Shown: positions 8,964-18,089 of the stretch, one piece after another
Layout: the number at the start of each line of letters is the position of its first letter
How positions within the stretch are numbered: position 1 is the first letter of the stretch
Source of the DNA: Methylotenera oryzisoli
GTDB lineage: Bacteria > Pseudomonadota > Gammaproteobacteria > Burkholderiales > Methylophilaceae
Assembly (NCBI GenBank): GCA_945881735.1
Contig: CAMCVF010000002.1
Coordinates: forward strand, 124,001 to 188,000
Reading direction: 5' to 3'
Length of the DNA stretch: 64,000 nucleotides
Notes under the pieces: model-generated
What the model saw: only the letters and a program-made list of their open reading frames with translations
Database searches by the model: none
What the model was told of the DNA's origin: nothing
Program-made: the position numbers and the translations under genes

Positions 8964-9113
8964 ATGCATAACCAAACTAAAGAACAACTAAGTTTAGCCG
9001 CTTTAATTAAGGGTGTTTTTTGCTTTGATTGTTTTTTTGTGATTGAATCTTCGGGCGTGTATTTTATTGATGCTGAAACTAGAGACAACGGCCCTACACC
9101 TTGCGGCACATAG
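8964..9113 (+). CDS. Short open frame of unknown status (49 codons)
   Basis: A small frame starting MHNQTKEQLSLAALIKGVFC and ending in NGPTPCGT before TAG at 9111. The residue composition is protein-like, with charged and hydrophobic stretches and three cysteines, but there is no clear ribosome site and no family I recognise. It sits between the permease gene and the AHSA1 pseudogene, a stretch that otherwise looks decayed, so it may be the tail of another lost gene. The rest of 8803-9137 holds nothing I can identify. Confidence 0.25.
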   Translation: MHNQTKEQLSLAALIKGVFCFDCFFVIESSGVYFIDAETRDNGPTPCGT

Positions 9114-9137
9114 AAAATAAAAAATAAGAAAATTAAA

Positions 9138-9571
9138 TTGAAAGTATTTAAAACATCTTAAATAATTAATGCTAGCCCACAAGCCATTTTTGATTCTTTT
9201 AGCAATCTAGAGGAGCTGGCAGAATGGTTGGGTCAGGGGAGATTACTAATACGCTTGATGTTTTTGAGTTTAAAGTTGGTGGTAAATGGTCGTTTTTAAT
9301 GTATGACCCCAGTGGCATGCATTATGAAAATGAGGGTCAGTTTATTGAAATAATAGACGCAAAAAAAGTAATAATTTAGCACCGTTCTGAATCCAAATTT
9401 ACACTTACTTTTAACATTAAAAAAACCGAAAATGGGTCAGTTATTCTGCACAGACGTTTGGAAATTAAGTGCTTTCCAAAAAATATTTCTTATATCGTTG
9501 AGCCCAGCATTGAGCAAAATCTTAATCGCCTTGTGCAATGGTATGTATCAACCAATCTAACACACCACTAG
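9138..9571 (+). pseudogene. Broken AHSA1/SRPBCC-domain gene
   Basis: Pieces of an Activator-of-Hsp90-ATPase-like (SRPBCC) protein can be read. INASPQAIFDSFSNLEELAE at about 9163-9222 lies in one frame. The next frame then gives TNTLDVFEFKVGGKWSFLM and MHYENEGQFIEIIDAKKVII, a TAG at 9377-9379, then ESKFTLTFNIKKTENGSV and finally EPSIEQNLNRL. Family members read INAP...VW...WWGP, NTFDVFEFKVGG, NYENE and EQNLDRL at these places. A TAA upstream of INASP, a frameshift near 9235 and the internal TAG show it is dead. These small proteins bind hydrophobic ligands; this copy's role is unknown. Confidence 0.85.
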
Positions 9572-9581
9572 CGGCGGCATT

Positions 9582-9983
9582 CTAATTAGCTTTTATTTTT
9601 GCTAAGGCGGCGTTCCAGCCCACAATGCCCGCTTTCATTAAGCGCACATCTTTATAACCTGCACCAATAGCGCGCTGTGCCGCTAAAAGTGATGCTTGGC
9701 AATAGCTGTTGTAGCAATAAAAAACCAAGGTAGTATTTTTATCTTTTGGTAATTCGGTTAAGGCATATTGATTATAAGATGTAAGCAATATAGCGCCTGG
9801 CACAACACCTGCATCTGTCCGTGCATTGTCATTATTGGCGTCTAAAATTACCATATTTTTTGTTTTGCCATCCAATAATTGTTGCACCTCCATAACCGAA
9901 ATTTCTTCTAATGCATCACTCGCATGAGCAAATCCGACAAAGCTTAAGGTAACAAATATATATGCGCTCAATAACTCTCTCAT
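9582..9983 (-). CDS. Periplasmic rhodanese-like domain protein
   Basis: A sulfurtransferase-fold protein of 133 residues with an N-terminal signal peptide (MRELLSAYIFVTLSFVGF, cleavage near AHA-SD). The rhodanese domain follows: VILDANNDNARTDAGVVPGA, then the active-site loop CYNSYC with Cys90 as the likely catalytic residue. It ends with GWNAALAKIKAN. I choose the ATG at 9983 because GGAG lies five bases upstream; an upstream ATG at 10010 would add nine residues before a good signal peptide. It is divergent from ycaO. Likely roles are sulfur or thiol handling in the periplasm; the substrate is unknown. Confidence 0.8.
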   Translation of the reverse strand: MRELLSAYIFVTLSFVGFAHASDALEEISVMEVQQLLDGKTKNMVILDANNDNARTDAGVVPGAILLTSYNQYALTELPKDKNTTLVFYCYNSYCQASLLAAQRAIGAGYKDVRLMKAGIVGWNAALAKIKAN

Positions 9984-10133
9984 ATAGGCTCCAATATAAA
10001 AATATCTCAAAATAATATGACTTTATTTGACTTAATAAGTTAAGTTAGCTTGAATATTAACTCAAAACTAAGTATGTGCTTTATGGTGCGCGCATGATAC
10101 TCTGCAAACCTTATTTATTTAGCCATTTATATC

Positions 10134-11894
10134 ATGACCGAAACCTTCATAGCTACTCAATCAGAGAAAAACGAAACATTTATTCCGAGTAAAGACGCAT
10201 CATTAGAGTCCACAATAGCCACTCTGCAAGCCAAGTTATTGGCACTAAATATTCATATCGAAGAAAAATCTTGGCTGAATGAAATAGAAGGAATTTGGTC
10301 GGTGCATGTGATTGATAGAGATTGCCCGCGATTGTTTACCAATGGCAAGGGGGCATCGCAATTGGCTGCGCGTGCGAGTGCTTTGGGCGAATATTTTGAG
10401 CGTTTAAGCACAAACTACTTTTGGACCCATTTTTACTTGGGTGAAAAAATAGCTAATCATGATTTTGTTCATTACCCAAATGAGCAATGGATTCCCCTTA
10501 AAGGTGAAAAGTGGCCAAAAGAATTACTAACGGCAGAGCTACAAAAGTTTTATAACCCAGAAGGCACTTGTTATGCCAGCAACTTGATTGATTTGAATTC
10601 TGGCAATAAACAACGAGGCATTTGCGCTATTCCATATACACGTTTGCGTGATGGTAAAAGCGTATTGTTTCCAGTCAATTTAATTGGCAATTTATATGTA
10701 AGCAACGGTATGAGTGCTGGAAATACCATGATGGAAGCGCGCACTCAAGCACTGGCCGAAATTTTTGAGCGCGACATTAAATATAAAATTATTCGTCAAG
10801 GCATTTGCCTTCCAGATGTACCTGAAAGCGTGTTAAGACGCTACCCGCGCATTGCCTCTGGAATTAAAGGTTTACGCGATGCAGGATACGGTATTTTGGT
10901 TAAAGATGCCTCACTTGGCGGTAAATATCCTGTGATGAATGTCACGCTTTTGCACCCCGAAGATCAAGGTTGTTTTGCTAGTTTTGGTGCGCATCCACGC
11001 TTTGAGGTCGCACTAGAACGTGCACTGACAGAGCTATTGCAAGGCCGCGCGATGGATAGTCTTAAAGGCTTTGTGGCACCGGGTTTTGATATGGAAGAAA
11101 TTGCCGATTCACAAAACTTAGAGATTCACTTTGTGGATTCTAGCGGCGTAATTAGCTGGGACTTTTTACGCAGCACCCCAGATTATGCATTTATAGATTG
11201 GAATTTCGGCACCACTACGGAAGAAGACTACAACTGGTGCATAAATACCATTCATAACAGCGGCCATGATATGTATATTGCCGATTTTACCCACTTAGGC
11301 GTTTATGCCTGCCGCATTTTTGTGCCGGGTATGAGTGAGATTTATCCAGTAGAAGAATTGCAATGGGAAAACAATACCGTCGGTAATCTGGTACGCCCTT
11401 TTGCAACACGTTTACCGCAATTAAGCCAAGAAGAGTCGGCCGATTTATTAGAAACGCTGCTGGATTTAGAGCTGGCTGATGAGTTACCAGTGACTACTTT
11501 AATTGGCTTGTGCGCAGACCCTAATACTACATGGGTAGATTTACGCTTAGGCGAATTAAAAACGCTTGCCGCACTTGCGGCAGGTGATGCAGATGAAATC
11601 TTAGAAGGCTGCACTTGGATTGCACAATTTGGCGAATTGCCAGAGAAACGCGCCCGCGTTTACCGCTGCATCTTCAATATCGTGCAAATCAAAGAGTTGG
11701 CAGACTCAGAAGATTCGGCTGCATTTGAAGCAAATCTAAGCTTAATGTATGGCACAGAAACCTTGCAACAAGCATACAAATTGCTCAATCGTGAAGAACA
11801 GTATTTTGGTTTAGGAATGCTTGGTGCGAACATGGAAGGCAGTGCCATGCATCAACGATTACTTGAGGCTTATGGCAAAGTTTGGAAAAGATAG
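10134..11894 (+). CDS. ycaO: Ribosomal protein S12 methylthiotransferase accessory factor YcaO
   Basis: A 586-residue protein collinear with E. coli YcaO. The start of the family domain TFIPSKDASLE, the ALGEYFERLSTNYF segment, YVSNGMSAGNT, FASFGAHPRFEVALERALTE and DSSGVISWD all match the E. coli protein in order. YcaO domains bind ATP and usually activate amide backbones; E. coli YcaO boosts RimO-dependent methylthiolation of Asp88 in ribosomal protein S12. The long C-terminal region after the YcaO domain (about 420-586, TPR-like helices) is also kept. No precursor peptide or dehydrogenase gene is next to it, so a peptide-modification cluster is unlikely. It is convergent with glnE with a 15-base gap. 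Confidence 0.92.
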   Translation: MTETFIATQSEKNETFIPSKDASLESTIATLQAKLLALNIHIEEKSWLNEIEGIWSVHVIDRDCPRLFTNGKGASQLAARASALGEYFERLSTNYFWTHFYLGEKIANHDFVHYPNEQWIPLKGEKWPKELLTAELQKFYNPEGTCYASNLIDLNSGNKQRGICAIPYTRLRDGKSVLFPVNLIGNLYVSNGMSAGNTMMEARTQALAEIFERDIKYKIIRQGICLPDVPESVLRRYPRIASGIKGLRDAGYGILVKDASLGGKYPVMNVTLLHPEDQGCFASFGAHPRFEVALERALTELLQGRAMDSLKGFVAPGFDMEEIADSQNLEIHFVDSSGVISWDFLRSTPDYAFIDWNFGTTTEEDYNWCINTIHNSGHDMYIADFTHLGVYACRIFVPGMSEIYPVEELQWENNTVGNLVRPFATRLPQLSQEESADLLETLLDLELADELPVTTLIGLCADPNTTWVDLRLGELKTLAALAAGDADEILEGCTWIAQFGELPEKRARVYRCIFNIVQIKELADSEDSAAFEANLSLMYGTETLQQAYKLLNREEQYFGLGMLGANMEGSAMHQRLLEAYGKVWKR

Positions 11895-11909
11895 CAGAAT
11901 GCTAAATCA

Positions 11910-14657
11910 TTACTTCAAACTAAAAACGTAGTTCCATAAGCTTACTACAGCATTGAAATGGGGAATCACTAAGCTAAGTTCTATTTTGCTATGTGTAAGC
12001 CCTTGCAACTTAAGCGCATGTTGTATTTTGCGGTATTCTCTATAAGCAATCACTACGTTTTCTGCCGCTTGCGCATCAATAATATTGATTGAGGCCAGCA
12101 ACCTTAATAAACCAATGTTGCCGATATTTTCGGTTAATTGATGGTGTTTATTTGCATGGCCTAAGACCAAAAACTGCACCAAAAATTCCACATCAATAAT
12201 GCCGCCTGCGTCGTGTTTAATATCAAATTGGCTAGCATGCGGCTTGTGGCTGGCGCGCATTTTTTCGCGCATTTCTAGTACTGATTTTTTCAGCGTCTCG
12301 ATATTGCGCTGCTGTCTTAATACTTCAATTCGCACCTGCTCAAACGCCTTACCTATATTGGCATCGCCTGCAATCAATCGTGCGCGAGTCAACGCTTGAT
12401 GCTCCCATACCCACGCTTTGCTCATTTGGTATTCTTTAAAAGCCTCGATACTGCTGACCAGCAAGCCACTATTGCCATCTGGGCGCAACTGCAAATCGGT
12501 TTCATACAACAAGCCCGCATTGGTTAGGCTGTTAAACCAGTTATTAATGCGCTGCGCAAAACGGGCGTAGATTTCACTGGCTTCAGATGAATCGTTAGAG
12601 TAGAGAAAGATAATATCTAAATCAGACACATAGCCTAACTCTTTGCTACCCAGTTTGCCATACCCAATCACGGCAAATTTGGGCGTAGCGATATGCTTAA
12701 AATTCAAGCTATCCCAAATGGTTTGCAAGCTCACTTGCAAAATAACATCGGCTAAATTGCTTAGATAGTCGGATAAAATTTCTAGCGATAACCTACCAGC
12801 AACATCCTGTGCAGCAAATTTTAAAATGGTGGCATGCTTAAAGTGACGCATGGCGTCCATTTGCGCCTCAGTATCGCCTTGCAAGTGCTGCATTTTTTCG
12901 ATTAACTCTGCTTTTAATAGAACAAAATCTGGCACTTCATACAAAGTGCGCGAATCTAACAATTCATCCAGTAAAAGAGGATGCGCTGATAAATATTGTG
13001 CTAACCAAGGACTGGCGGCACAAAGCTTAATCACCAAATTTAAAGCCTGCGGATACTCAGATAGCAAAGCTAAATAACTGGCGCGGCGGCAGATATTTTC
13101 TAGCAGGCTGATTGCACGTAATAAGGTAATGTCGCTATTTTCTTCTTGTGTTGCAATCTCAATAACCAAGGGCATAAGGCGATCAAAACGCTGTCGGCTA
13201 CTTTCCGGCAATTGCTTGAAGCGACTACTGGTTCGTAGCATTTTTAAGCGCTGAAATGCTTCATCGGCATCGGCATAACCTGCATTTGATAATGCTTGCA
13301 AGGCATCACTTGGCTCAAGCATTTGTTGCCAAAGCGCCTGATAAACTGACGCTGATTTATCTAGATCTTGGATTGAATTTGTACTAGTTGCTTCTGCATT
13401 AAAGGTAGCATCAAAATGCTGCTGAACTTGTTTTCTATGTAAGTTTAATTGCGCTAAAAAACTTTCCCAATCAGCAAACTGCATGGCTTTAGCGATTCGG
13501 TTACGCGCCAAATCATTTTTGGGCAAATCCTGTGTTTGCTGGTCGTCTACATACATTAGGCGATGTTCTAGGTTTCTTAAAAAAACGTAAGCAGCGCTTA
13601 ATTCAGATACGGTATTTTCTGGCAACAAGCCTTTGATTTGCAGAAGCTTTAATACTTGCAAAGTGGGTTTTATTTGCAAGCTAGCATCTGCTCCACCGCG
13701 TATTAGCTGAAAAACTTGCGCGATAAATTCAATTTCGCGTATGCCTCCACGGCCTAATTTAATATTGTCTTGCAGGCCTTTTTGCAAAACATCACGCTGG
13801 ATTTGCATTTTTAAATCGCGCAAGCTGGTTAAGGCGTTGAAATCCAAGTATTTTCTAAACACAAACGGCCTTAAAAGCTTGGTCAGCTTATCTTTTGGCC
13901 CAGCCACTACACGGCCTTTTATCCAGGCATAACGTTCCCACTCGCGGCCATTATTTTGGTAGTAATCTTCTAGCGAATCGCAATTGGGCACCAAAACGCC
14001 TTCAGAGCCAAACGGCCGCAAGCGCATATCCACTCTAAATACAAAACCCTCTTCGGTTACATCATCTAGGGCTGAAATAACTTTTTTACCCAGCTTATTA
14101 AAAAAGTCTTGGTTGCTGATGGTGTTTGATGCGCTTGAGGTTTCACCCACCGCTTCAAAACTAAATATTAAATCCACATCAGAGGATACATTCAGCTCAA
14201 CACCGCCGAGCTTGCCCATGCCCACTACAATCATCTGTTGCGGCTGGCCAGAGTCGCCGCAAGGCTTACCATGGATGGCCTCTAGCCAATTTGAGTGAAA
14301 ATTAACAGCGGTTTGAATAGTGATTTCAGCTAACTCAGAAGTGGTTTGCATCACTTCATATAAATCACACAATTGATTCAAATCGCGATAAATAATTCTG
14401 AGCAAAACATGCTGTCGCAGCTGTCTTAAGGCTTTTTTTAGGGATAATTCATCACTTATTTTGGCATCACTTATAAAATCCTGCATCATATCAAGCGTAT
14501 AAGTTTGTTTATGATTTCTTAGCAAATCTTCTAGCAGCAAGGCATCTTTTGCCAGCAAGCGCCCCGCATACAAACTGCAATAGACTAAATGTTGTAATTC
14601 AGTCTCAAAACGAGTTGGCGCTTGGGTTTGCGATAAGTATTTATCCAGTGTTAGCAT
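11910..14657 (-). CDS. glnE: Glutamine synthetase adenylyltransferase / adenylyl-removing enzyme
   Basis: Bifunctional GlnE adds AMP to glutamine synthetase or removes it, according to the PII signal and glutamine level. Both nucleotidyltransferase domains are visible: VVGMGKLGGVELNVSSDVDL in the N-terminal half (de-adenylylation) and VIGYGKLGSKELGYVSDLDI in the C-terminal half (adenylylation), each with its metal-binding D-x-D. The RGGIREIEFIAQ and AGGIIDVEFLVQ motifs close each domain. I prefer the ATG at 14657 (915 residues, MLTLDKYLSQ) because the 19 residues added by the ATG at 14714 are unlike the family, but neither has a clear ribosome site. It is divergent from acs. Confidence 0.92.
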   Translation of the reverse strand: MLTLDKYLSQTQAPTRFETELQHLVYCSLYAGRLLAKDALLLEDLLRNHKQTYTLDMMQDFISDAKISDELSLKKALRQLRQHVLLRIIYRDLNQLCDLYEVMQTTSELAEITIQTAVNFHSNWLEAIHGKPCGDSGQPQQMIVVGMGKLGGVELNVSSDVDLIFSFEAVGETSSASNTISNQDFFNKLGKKVISALDDVTEEGFVFRVDMRLRPFGSEGVLVPNCDSLEDYYQNNGREWERYAWIKGRVVAGPKDKLTKLLRPFVFRKYLDFNALTSLRDLKMQIQRDVLQKGLQDNIKLGRGGIREIEFIAQVFQLIRGGADASLQIKPTLQVLKLLQIKGLLPENTVSELSAAYVFLRNLEHRLMYVDDQQTQDLPKNDLARNRIAKAMQFADWESFLAQLNLHRKQVQQHFDATFNAEATSTNSIQDLDKSASVYQALWQQMLEPSDALQALSNAGYADADEAFQRLKMLRTSSRFKQLPESSRQRFDRLMPLVIEIATQEENSDITLLRAISLLENICRRASYLALLSEYPQALNLVIKLCAASPWLAQYLSAHPLLLDELLDSRTLYEVPDFVLLKAELIEKMQHLQGDTEAQMDAMRHFKHATILKFAAQDVAGRLSLEILSDYLSNLADVILQVSLQTIWDSLNFKHIATPKFAVIGYGKLGSKELGYVSDLDIIFLYSNDSSEASEIYARFAQRINNWFNSLTNAGLLYETDLQLRPDGNSGLLVSSIEAFKEYQMSKAWVWEHQALTRARLIAGDANIGKAFEQVRIEVLRQQRNIETLKKSVLEMREKMRASHKPHASQFDIKHDAGGIIDVEFLVQFLVLGHANKHHQLTENIGNIGLLRLLASINIIDAQAAENVVIAYREYRKIQHALKLQGLTHSKIELSLVIPHFNAVVSLWNYVFSLK

Positions 14658-14761
14658 GTTATTTTTAAGGTAATATGACGTTTGACCATTTGTGTTACAT
14701 CTTACCTTAATCATTATTATAAAAATTATTACGTCATTGATAAATTTGGGAGTTGCGTTGC

Positions 14762-16750
14762 ATGGCTATTGAATCTGTTTTAACTGAAAACCGCGTATTT
14801 CATCCAAGTGAGACTTTTAAAGCGCAGGCCAATGTCTCGGGCTTTGAGGCTTACAATGCACTTTGTGCAGAGGCTTCAGCGGACTATGAGGGTTTTTGGG
14901 CAAAATTAGCGCGTGAGTTATTGGTTTGGCATAAACCATTCATAAAAACACTCAACGAAGAAAATGCCCCTTTTTACAAATGGTTTGAAGATGGCGAATT
15001 AAATGTTTCAGTCAACTGTTTGGATAAGCATTTAGCCACCATTCCCAACAAAACCGCGATTATTTTTGAAGCGGATAGCGGCGACACAAAGACAGTCACT
15101 TACAAAGAGCTTTATCATCAAGTATGCCAATTTGCTAACGGTTTAAAAACACTAAATTTGCCACTTGGCGCACGCGTTATTATCTATTTACCCATGGGGA
15201 TTGAGGCGATAGTCGCCATGCAAGCCTGCGCACGACTAGGCTTAACGCACTCTGTGGTGTTTGGTGGCTTTTCTGCCAAAAGTCTTAACGAGCGAATGAT
15301 TGATGCAGACGCGGTTGTGGTGATTACTTCAGATGGTCAATTTCGTGGCGGCAAAACATTGCCTTTAAAAGCCGCGGTCGATGAAGGCATAGCCCAAGCT
15401 AAAAGTGAGAATGGCTGGGATGGCATTCAAAAAGTGATTGTGCTTAAAAAAACTGGCCAAGATGTCGGTTGGAACACAAGAGATATTTGGTGGACAGACT
15501 TAATTGCAGGTGAGCCTGACACCTGCGAACCTGTAATGGTCAATGCAGAACATCCGCTATTTTTACTTTATACCAGTGGCTCTACTGGTAAACCAAAAGG
15601 GGTGCAACATAGCTCAGCCGGATATTTGTTACATGCTATGAACACCATGCGCTGGACTTTTGACGTAAAACCCAACGATGTGTATTGGTGTACAGCCGAC
15701 GTGGGCTGGATTACAGGTCACAGCTATGTGACTTATGGCCCATTGGCGATGGGCGCGACGCAAATAGTCTTTGAGGGCATTCCTACTTACCCTAATGCTG
15801 GCCGTTTCTGGCAGATGGTAGAAAAGCATAAAGTATCTATTTTCTACACAGCACCAACGGCTATTCGCTCACTTATTAAATCGAGCGAAACGGATGCAAG
15901 CACGCACCCCAAACAATATAATTTGAGCAGCTTGCGTTTATTGGGTAGTGTAGGCGAACCGATTAACCCAGAAGCGTGGATGTGGTATTACGAGCAAGTA
16001 GGTGGTAGCCGCTGCCCTATTGCTGACACATTCTGGCAAACAGAAACGGGCGGCCATGTGATTACGCCACTACCAGGCGCACACTCGCTAACACCAGGCT
16101 CCTGTACAATGCCCTTCCCAGGTATTGCGATTGATGTGGTCGATGAAACAGGTAAAGATTTACCTTGGGGCACTGGTGGCCTATTGGTCATCAAAAAGCC
16201 ATGGCCATCGATGATACGCAGTATCTATAACGACCCTGATCGCTTTAAAACAAGCTATTTCCCAGTAGATTTAGGTGGAAAATTATATCTTGCAGGTGAT
16301 GGTGCCGTGCGCGATGCCATAACTGGCAACTTCACCATTATGGGCCGAATTGATGACGTGTTAAACGTATCTGGTCACCGCTTGGGAACAATGGAAATTG
16401 AATCCGCATTGGTTTCAAATCATCTAGTAGCCGAAGCCGCCGTAGTTGGCAAACCACACGATATTAAAGGCGAATCAATCGTTGCTTATGTAGTGCTTAA
16501 AGGTACGAGACCAACCGGCGATGAAGCCAAAAAAATCGTCGAAAATTTACGTAACTGGGTAGGCAGAGAAATCGGTCCTATCGCCAAGCCCGATGAAATA
16601 AGATTTGGCGACAACTTACCCAAAACCCGTAGTGGCAAAATTATGCGCAGACTTTTGCGTAGCTTGGCGAAGGGTGAAGAAATAACTTCTGACATTTCGA
16701 CGCTGGATAATCCGGCGATTTTGGAGCAATTGAAAGAAGTCGTGAAATGA
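14762..16750 (+). CDS. acs: Acetyl-CoA synthetase
   Basis: AMP-forming acetate-CoA ligase of about 662 residues. The adenylate-forming signature is [16 protein letters not shown], preceded by [14 protein letters not shown] and followed by [13 protein letters not shown] and the [10 protein letters not shown] motif. The C-terminal domain has [20 protein letters not shown] and ends with the conserved acetylation-site lysine in [11 protein letters not shown]. The ATG at 14762 is nine bases after GGGAG; the TTG at 14753, directly beside GGGAG, is too close. It is divergent from glnE with about 100 bases between, so promoters for both lie there. It activates acetate for central metabolism. Confidence 0.95.
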   Translation: MAIESVLTENRVFHPSETFKAQANVSGFEAYNALCAEASADYEGFWAKLARELLVWHKPFIKTLNEENAPFYKWFEDGELNVSVNCLDKHLATIPNKTAIIFEADSGDTKTVTYKELYHQVCQFANGLKTLNLPLGARVIIYLPMGIEAIVAMQACARLGLTHSVVFGGFSAKSLNERMIDADAVVVITSDGQFRGGKTLPLKAAVDEGIAQAKSENGWDGIQKVIVLKKTGQDVGWNTRDIWWTDLIAGEPDTCEPVMVNAEHPLFLLYTSGSTGKPKGVQHSSAGYLLHAMNTMRWTFDVKPNDVYWCTADVGWITGHSYVTYGPLAMGATQIVFEGIPTYPNAGRFWQMVEKHKVSIFYTAPTAIRSLIKSSETDASTHPKQYNLSSLRLLGSVGEPINPEAWMWYYEQVGGSRCPIADTFWQTETGGHVITPLPGAHSLTPGSCTMPFPGIAIDVVDETGKDLPWGTGGLLVIKKPWPSMIRSIYNDPDRFKTSYFPVDLGGKLYLAGDGAVRDAITGNFTIMGRIDDVLNVSGHRLGTMEIESALVSNHLVAEAAVVGKPHDIKGESIVAYVVLKGTRPTGDEAKKIVENLRNWVGREIGPIAKPDEIRFGDNLPKTRSGKIMRRLLRSLAKGEEITSDISTLDNPAILEQLKEVVK

Positions 16751-16874
16751 TTAAATTTGCTAAAGCATGACGTAAAACTGCTCAATCAATCATAATATAT
16801 TTAAAATTAGGAGAAATTACACTAACACTTATCGCAATAATTGTTAGTATAAAAATAATTTTTTGAGAAGAAAT

Positions 16875-17765
16875 ATGGGTTATCTAGCAGAACAAGCAAT
16901 TAAAATCAGAGGTTCATTAAATAAATCAGTCAACCCTGAATTTATAGAAAAATTAGATGTATCTGAAAAAATAGCAAAGATAATTCATCAGACTTATCAC
17001 ACTAAAAATCTACCCGACTCGATTCAAAAAAATATAAACCAACTTAAATTGGATAATCCAGGTTGGGAGTTGAGACTATATGACGATCAAGATATAGACT
17101 GTTACATTCAATCTTATTTTCCAAACCTGCTGCCAATTTATAAAAAAATAAACCCCATTTACGGTGCTGCTAAAGCAGATTTTTTTAGGTATTTAGTCGT
17201 TTATAAAGATGGTGGCGTTTATCTTGACATTAAAAGCGGGGCAAGCAAGCCATTAAATTTAATTATTAAAGATAGCGATAAGTATATTTTATCGCATTGG
17301 CCGCGTTGGTATCCTAAAATGATGCTGGGCCAGCATGTAGACATCACCAATCCTATCGGCGAGTTTCAACAGTGGCATATTATTTCGGTTGCGGGACATC
17401 CTTTCTTAAGAGCTGTCATCGATAATGTCTGTAATAACATTAAATATTACAACCCAATTTTGCATGAGTATGGGGCTTTTGGCGTTTTTAATTTAACTGG
17501 GCCTATTGCTTATACCGAAACAATTTACCCAATACTTGACAAATATCCTCACCGATTAGAGAAGGATCATTTAGATGTTGGATTAATCTATTGTGCTATA
17601 GATCAAACCGACACCCTCAATGGGCATCACAAAGTTTACACTAAAAAGCATTACTCTTTAGTAGAAGAGCCAGTAGTCATTCCATCTAAATTAATGTCTA
17701 TGCTTTTTTATACACTTTTACCATTGATTAAATTCATGAAATCTAAACTTAAAGCAAATATGTAA
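16875..17765 (+). CDS. GT32-type glycosyltransferase (Gly_transf_sug)
   Basis: A 296-residue protein of the sugar-binding-region/OCH1-like glycosyltransferase group. It opens with IAKIIHQTYHTKNLPDSIQK and WELRLYDDQDI, then AAKADFFRYLVVYKDGGVYL followed by DIKSGASKPL, where the usual D-x-D is read as DIK. Such enzymes add sugars to lipopolysaccharide or capsule. No other polysaccharide gene is nearby. The coding sequence looks richer in A and T than its neighbours and sits between acs and prfC, which suggests acquisition by transfer. The ATG at 16875 has a purine-rich GAGAAGAA site; a TTG at 16863 is the alternative. The C-terminal hydrophobic stretch could touch the membrane. Confidence 0.8.
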   Translation: MGYLAEQAIKIRGSLNKSVNPEFIEKLDVSEKIAKIIHQTYHTKNLPDSIQKNINQLKLDNPGWELRLYDDQDIDCYIQSYFPNLLPIYKKINPIYGAAKADFFRYLVVYKDGGVYLDIKSGASKPLNLIIKDSDKYILSHWPRWYPKMMLGQHVDITNPIGEFQQWHIISVAGHPFLRAVIDNVCNNIKYYNPILHEYGAFGVFNLTGPIAYTETIYPILDKYPHRLEKDHLDVGLIYCAIDQTDTLNGHHKVYTKKHYSLVEEPVVIPSKLMSMLFYTLLPLIKFMKSKLKANM

Positions 17766-18089
17766 GAATTCATCTAAATTGGTCAATCAAACACTGCCTA
17801 GTTATTTCCGCTTTTATTGATATCTACTAACCCAGAGGATGGCTTAAAGAATATTTTCTGTACATACGTGGAATTATTAGTGGTTGGTGCCAGTTTATTT
17901 GCAACCGAGCAGTATTTTGTTAACCTTGGTTTAAAGGATTTATTATTTTATATTGTCAGTAATTTATATACTGTAAATTAGTTAAAGTGAAAGCCAGCTA
18001 ACTGTTTAATCCAGATGAAGTGAAACGCTAATCGCATTAGCAGCCTGGCTAATGTAAGATATTGTTTTTTTCTTTCCTAAGCTTATTGC
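17766..18089. other. Gap between glycosyltransferase and prfC
   Basis: About 320 AT-rich bases with no gene I recognise. A GTG-started frame of 37 codons (about 17869-17982) encodes a hydrophobic peptide beginning VELLVVGASLFATEQYFV, but it has no ribosome site. It may be part of a lost gene carried in with the glycosyltransferase. The prfC promoter is presumably near the end of this stretch. Confidence 0.4.

Noticed and set aside
10134-11894. YcaO as part of a peptide antibiotic (TOMM) cluster
   Set aside because: No precursor peptide, dehydrogenase or exporter is adjacent and the protein is collinear with housekeeping E. coli YcaO.
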